Positions 15,325 through 17,582 of a stretch of DNA of 17,582 bases are shown here, piece by piece; position 1 is the stretch's first letter, and the number at the start of each line of letters is the position of its first letter. A program made the position numbers and the translations under genes. Location: positions 1 to 17,582 of the forward strand of contig CADCUA010000196.1 in NCBI GenBank assembly GCA_902805755.1, written 5' to 3'. The stretch is from an uncultured Lysobacter sp. (GTDB lineage: Bacteria > Pseudomonadota > Gammaproteobacteria > Xanthomonadales > Xanthomonadaceae). The notes below the pieces were generated by a model. It had not been told where the DNA came from. It saw only the letters and a program-made list of their open reading frames with translations, and did no database searches.

Positions 15325-16917
15325 TCAGGCCGCGACCGAAACCGGTTCCGCTTCCGCAGGTGCAGAGGCACGGATGAGGTGGTCGAACGCGCTCAGCGCG
15401 GCCGTCGAGCCGGCGCCCATCGCGATCACGATCTGCTTGTACGGCACGGTCGTCGCGTCCCCCGCGGCGAACACGCCGGGCACCGACGTCGCGCCGCGCT
15501 CGTCGATGATGATCTCGCCGCGCGGTGACAGCGCCACCGTTCCCTTCAGCCACTCGGTGTTCGGCAGCAGGCCGATCTGCACGAAGATGCCTTCCAGCTC
15601 GACGCGGTGCGAGCTGCCGTTGCCGCGATCGGTGTAGACCAGGCCGGTGACGCGGTTGCCGTCGCCCAGCACTTCGGTGGTCTGCGCGCTCGTGAGGATG
15701 TCCACGTTCGGCAGGCTGCGCAGCTTGCGCTGCAGCACTTCGTCCGCACGCAGCCTGCTGTCGAATTCGACCAGCGTGACGTGCGCGACGATGCCCGCGA
15801 GGTCGATCGCCGCTTCGACGCCGGAGTTGCCGCCGCCGATCACGGCCACGCGCTTGCCCTTGAACAGCGGGCCATCGCAGTGCGGGCAGTAGGCCACGCC
15901 CTTGTTGCGGTACTGCTCTTCGCCCGGCACGTTCATCTGCCGCCAGCGTGCGCCGGTCGACAGGATCACCGAGCGCGACTTCAGCGTCGCACCGTTCTCC
16001 AGCTGCACTTCGACCAGGCCGCCGGGCTCGCGCGCAGGCACCAGCCTGTTCGCACGCTGCAGGTTCATGATGTCGACTTCGTACTCGCGCACATGCTGCT
16101 CGAGCGCGACCGCGAGCTTCGGGCCTTCGGTGTACGAGGTCGAGATGAAGTTCTCGATGCCCATCGTGTCCAGCACCTGGCCACCGAAGCGCTCGGCCGC
16201 GACGCCGGTGCGGATGCCCTTGCGCGCGGCATAGATCGCCGCCGCCGCGCCGGCTGGACCGCCACCGACCACGAGCACGTCGAATGCGTCCTTGGTGCCG
16301 AGCTGTTCGGCAGTGCGTGCCGCAGCGCCGGTATCCAGCTTCGCAAGCACCTGCTCGACCGTCATGCGGCCGGCATCGAATTCCTCGCCGTTGAGGAAGA
16401 TCGTCGGCACCGACATGATGCCGCGCGTGGTGACTTCTTCCTGGAACAGCGCGCCGTCGATCGCGACGTGCTTGATGTTGGGGTTGATCGCGCTCATCGC
16501 GTTCAGTGCCTGCACGGTGTCCGGGCAGCTCTGGCACGACAGCGACATGAACGTCTCGAAGCGGAACTCGCCCTCGAGATCGCGGATCTGGTTCTGCACC
16601 GCCTCTTCGATCTTCGGCGGATGACCGCCGACCTGCAGCAGCGCGAGCACCAGCGAGGTGAACTCGTGGCCCATCGGAATGCCGGCGAAGCGCACGCTGA
16701 TGTCAGTGCCGAGACGTGAGATCGCGAACGACGGGCGACGCACGTCGTCATCGCGGCGCACGTAACTCACCTTGTCCGAGAGCGACGCGATGTCCTGCAG
16801 CAGCAACTCGAGTTCGCGTGATTTCGCGCCGTCATCGAGCGAGGCGACCAGCTCGATCGGCTGTGTTACGCGTTCCAGATAGGCCTGCAGCTGGGTTTTC
16901 AGGTCGGGGGCGAGCAT
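15325..16917 (-). CDS. ahpF: Alkyl hydroperoxide reductase subunit F (NADH:peroxiredoxin disulfide reductase)
   Basis: The FAD flavoprotein that passes electrons from NADH to AhpC. It is 530 residues, near the E. coli length (521). Domains in order: an N-terminal thioredoxin-like double domain (1-200) with redox pair Cys128/Cys131 ([10 protein letters not shown]); an FAD domain starting [21 protein letters not shown] (about 214-234); and an NADH domain with [18 protein letters not shown] (about 354-371). The thioredoxin-reductase-type CPHC (Cys344/Cys347) precedes the NADH motif, and [10 protein letters not shown] near the end closes the FAD site. Both disulfide centres are intact. The ATG at 16915-16917 has GGAGG at 16925-16929, spacing 7. 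It follows ahpC by 199 bases and precedes oxyR by 112, so it may be transcribed with ahpC or from its own promoter. Confidence 0.97.
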   Translation of the reverse strand: MLAPDLKTQLQAYLERVTQPIELVASLDDGAKSRELELLLQDIASLSDKVSYVRRDDDVRRPSFAISRLGTDISVRFAGIPMGHEFTSLVLALLQVGGHPPKIEEAVQNQIRDLEGEFRFETFMSLSCQSCPDTVQALNAMSAINPNIKHVAIDGALFQEEVTTRGIMSVPTIFLNGEEFDAGRMTVEQVLAKLDTGAAARTAEQLGTKDAFDVLVVGGGPAGAAAAIYAARKGIRTGVAAERFGGQVLDTMGIENFISTSYTEGPKLAVALEQHVREYEVDIMNLQRANRLVPAREPGGLVEVQLENGATLKSRSVILSTGARWRQMNVPGEEQYRNKGVAYCPHCDGPLFKGKRVAVIGGGNSGVEAAIDLAGIVAHVTLVEFDSRLRADEVLQRKLRSLPNVDILTSAQTTEVLGDGNRVTGLVYTDRGNGSSHRVELEGIFVQIGLLPNTEWLKGTVALSPRGEIIIDERGATSVPGVFAAGDATTVPYKQIVIAMGAGSTAALSAFDHLIRASAPAEAEPVSVAA

Positions 16918-16966
16918 GGGGTGTCCTCCACGGGGCGGTGGATGCAGCAGAAGGGGTATAGCCGGG

Positions 16967-17094
16967 TGCTTGCAGGAGCGGCCTGAACCCGATTAGGGCT
17001 GCCGGTGGGGTCAGGCCGGCAGGGCCCAAGCCGCTTTTGCAAGCATCCGTCGATGCCGGAGGAACCGGGCGGGCGCTGCGCTCCGCCCGGCTCC
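16967..17094 (-). other. Structured ahpC-ahpF spacer with several inverted repeats
   Basis: The 199-base gap holds four inverted repeats. TGCTTGCA (16967-16974) pairs with TGCAAGCA (17038-17045). GCCTGAACCC (16981-16990) pairs with GGGGTCAGGC (17007-17016), nine of ten bases. CTGCCGG (16999-17005) pairs with CCGGCAG (17016-17022) and competes with the previous stem. CCGGGCGG (17065-17072) pairs with CCGCCCGG (17083-17090), extended by GGA/TCC past one mismatch. The last is closest to the ahpC stop and may be a processing or stability hairpin; it lacks a T run. A TATACC (-10-like, minus strand, 16955-16960) lies just before ahpF. Confidence 0.4.
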
Positions 17095-17116
17095 GATCAG
17101 ATCGCGTGTGCCGCGA

Positions 17117-17582
17117 TCAGATCTTGCCGACCAGGTCGAGCGACGGCTTCAGCGTCTTCTCGCCTTCGTTCCACTTCGCCGGGCAGACCTCACCCGGGTG
17201 GTCGGCGACGTAGCGCGCGGCCTTCAGCTTGCGCAGCGCTTCCTTGACGTCGCGCGCGATCGCGTTGTCATGGACCTCGTAGGCCTTGATCACGCCTTCC
17301 GGGTTGACGATGAACGTGCCACGCAGCGCCAGACCTTCCTCTTCGATATGCACGCCGAACGCGCGGGTCAGGGCGTGGGTCGGGTCGCCGACCAGCGGGA
17401 ACTGCGCCTTGCCCACGGCCGGCGAGGTCTCGTGCCACACCTTGTGCGAGAAATGCGTGTCGGTCGTGACGATGTAGACCTCGGCGCCGGCCTGCTGGAA
17501 CGCGGCGTAGTTGTCAGCCGCGTCCTCGACCTCGGTCGGGCAGTTGAAGGTGAAAGCCGCCGGCATGAACACGATGACCGAC
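17117..17582 (-). CDS. ahpC: Alkyl hydroperoxide reductase subunit C (peroxiredoxin), N-terminus cut by the window edge
   Basis: A typical 2-Cys peroxiredoxin that reduces hydrogen peroxide, organic peroxides and peroxynitrite, recycled by AhpF. 154 residues plus stop are visible; with a family length near 187, about 33 residues lie beyond the right edge. The peroxidatic Cys is in AAFTFNCPTEVED, HFSHKVWHETSPAVGKAQFP follows, GLALRGTFIVNPEG is the conserved core strand, and the resolving Cys is in HPGEVCPAKW. The C-terminus ends SLDLVGKI. The sequence wording (PAAFTFNCPTE) matches what I recall of Xanthomonas AhpC. The real start and any OxyR box are outside the window. It is the first gene of the ahpC-ahpF-oxyR order on this strand. 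Confidence 0.96.
   Translation of the reverse strand, partial: SVIVFMPAAFTFNCPTEVEDAADNYAAFQQAGAEVYIVTTDTHFSHKVWHETSPAVGKAQFPLVGDPTHALTRAFGVHIEEEGLALRGTFIVNPEGVIKAYEVHDNAIARDVKEALRKLKAARYVADHPGEVCPAKWNEGEKTLKPSLDLVGKI

Noticed and set aside
15607..16719. A 370-codon plus-strand open frame opposite ahpF
   Set aside because: Antisense to intact ahpF, no recognisable motif or ribosome site; a codon-bias shadow.

Overview
The window is a dense, GC-rich gammaproteobacterial chromosome segment, most likely from the Xanthomonadaceae/Lysobacteraceae (Lysobacter/Luteimonas-like). The reasons are strong G/C bias at third codon positions, the gene order ahpC-ahpF-oxyR, an AhpC of the FTFNCPTE / HPGEVCPAKW type, and the family mix (LptD, RlmM, GlnRS, PduO-type adenosyltransferase with BtuM). 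I see no tRNA, rRNA, CRISPR array, insertion sequence, prophage or integrase. It looks like core chromosome with a few less-studied genes, not a mobile accessory region. The species assignment is inference.

Layout, left to right. (1) 1-1845, minus: lptD, the LPS outer-membrane translocon, cut at its C-terminus by the window edge. (2) 2020-4069, minus: a tightly packed three-gene operon, transcribed right to left: a BtuM-like vitamin B12 membrane transporter, a PduO-type cob(I)alamin adenosyltransferase and a histone-deacetylase-family deacylase. The first two overlap by one base (TGATG) and the last two are 2 bases apart. (3) 4151-6585, plus: two overlapping FAD monooxygenases of ubiquinone synthesis (ubiH and a UbiI/UbiF/VisC-type paralogue). 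(4) 6733-7809, minus: rlmM, a 23S rRNA 2'-O-methyltransferase. (5) 7953-9377, minus: an exported vanadium-haloperoxidase/PAP2-fold protein followed by a clear intrinsic terminator. (6) 9528-12410, minus: glnS, then a Cys-rich proline/alanine-linker lipoprotein, then a guanine/nucleoside deaminase, with small or overlapping gaps. (7) 12545-14175, plus: a DUF2007 protein, a glutathione S-transferase and msrA, probably one operon. (8) 14277-17582, minus: ahpC (5' end cut), ahpF and oxyR, a peroxide-defence cluster convergent with msrA.

How the genes fit together. The right third is a redox-defence block. OxyR senses peroxide through Cys199/Cys208, AhpC/AhpF reduce peroxides, MsrA repairs oxidised methionine, and a GST sits beside them. 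The middle left is a B12 uptake-and-activation operon with an unexplained deacylase attached. The others are housekeeping genes (LPS export, ubiquinone, ribosome methylation, Gln-tRNA) plus two exported proteins of unknown substrate.

The most interesting points are these. The B12 operon combines a lone BtuM-type transporter, carrying its diagnostic Cys at residue 79, with an HDAC-like enzyme. A ten-cysteine lipoprotein is translationally coupled to a cytosolic deaminase. The exported haloperoxidase-like protein keeps the full set of vanadate/phosphate-pocket residues. OxyR apparently starts at TTG. The leaders and spacers in the ahpC-ahpF-oxyR block contain competing inverted repeats. No clearly unprecedented multi-gene system is visible.
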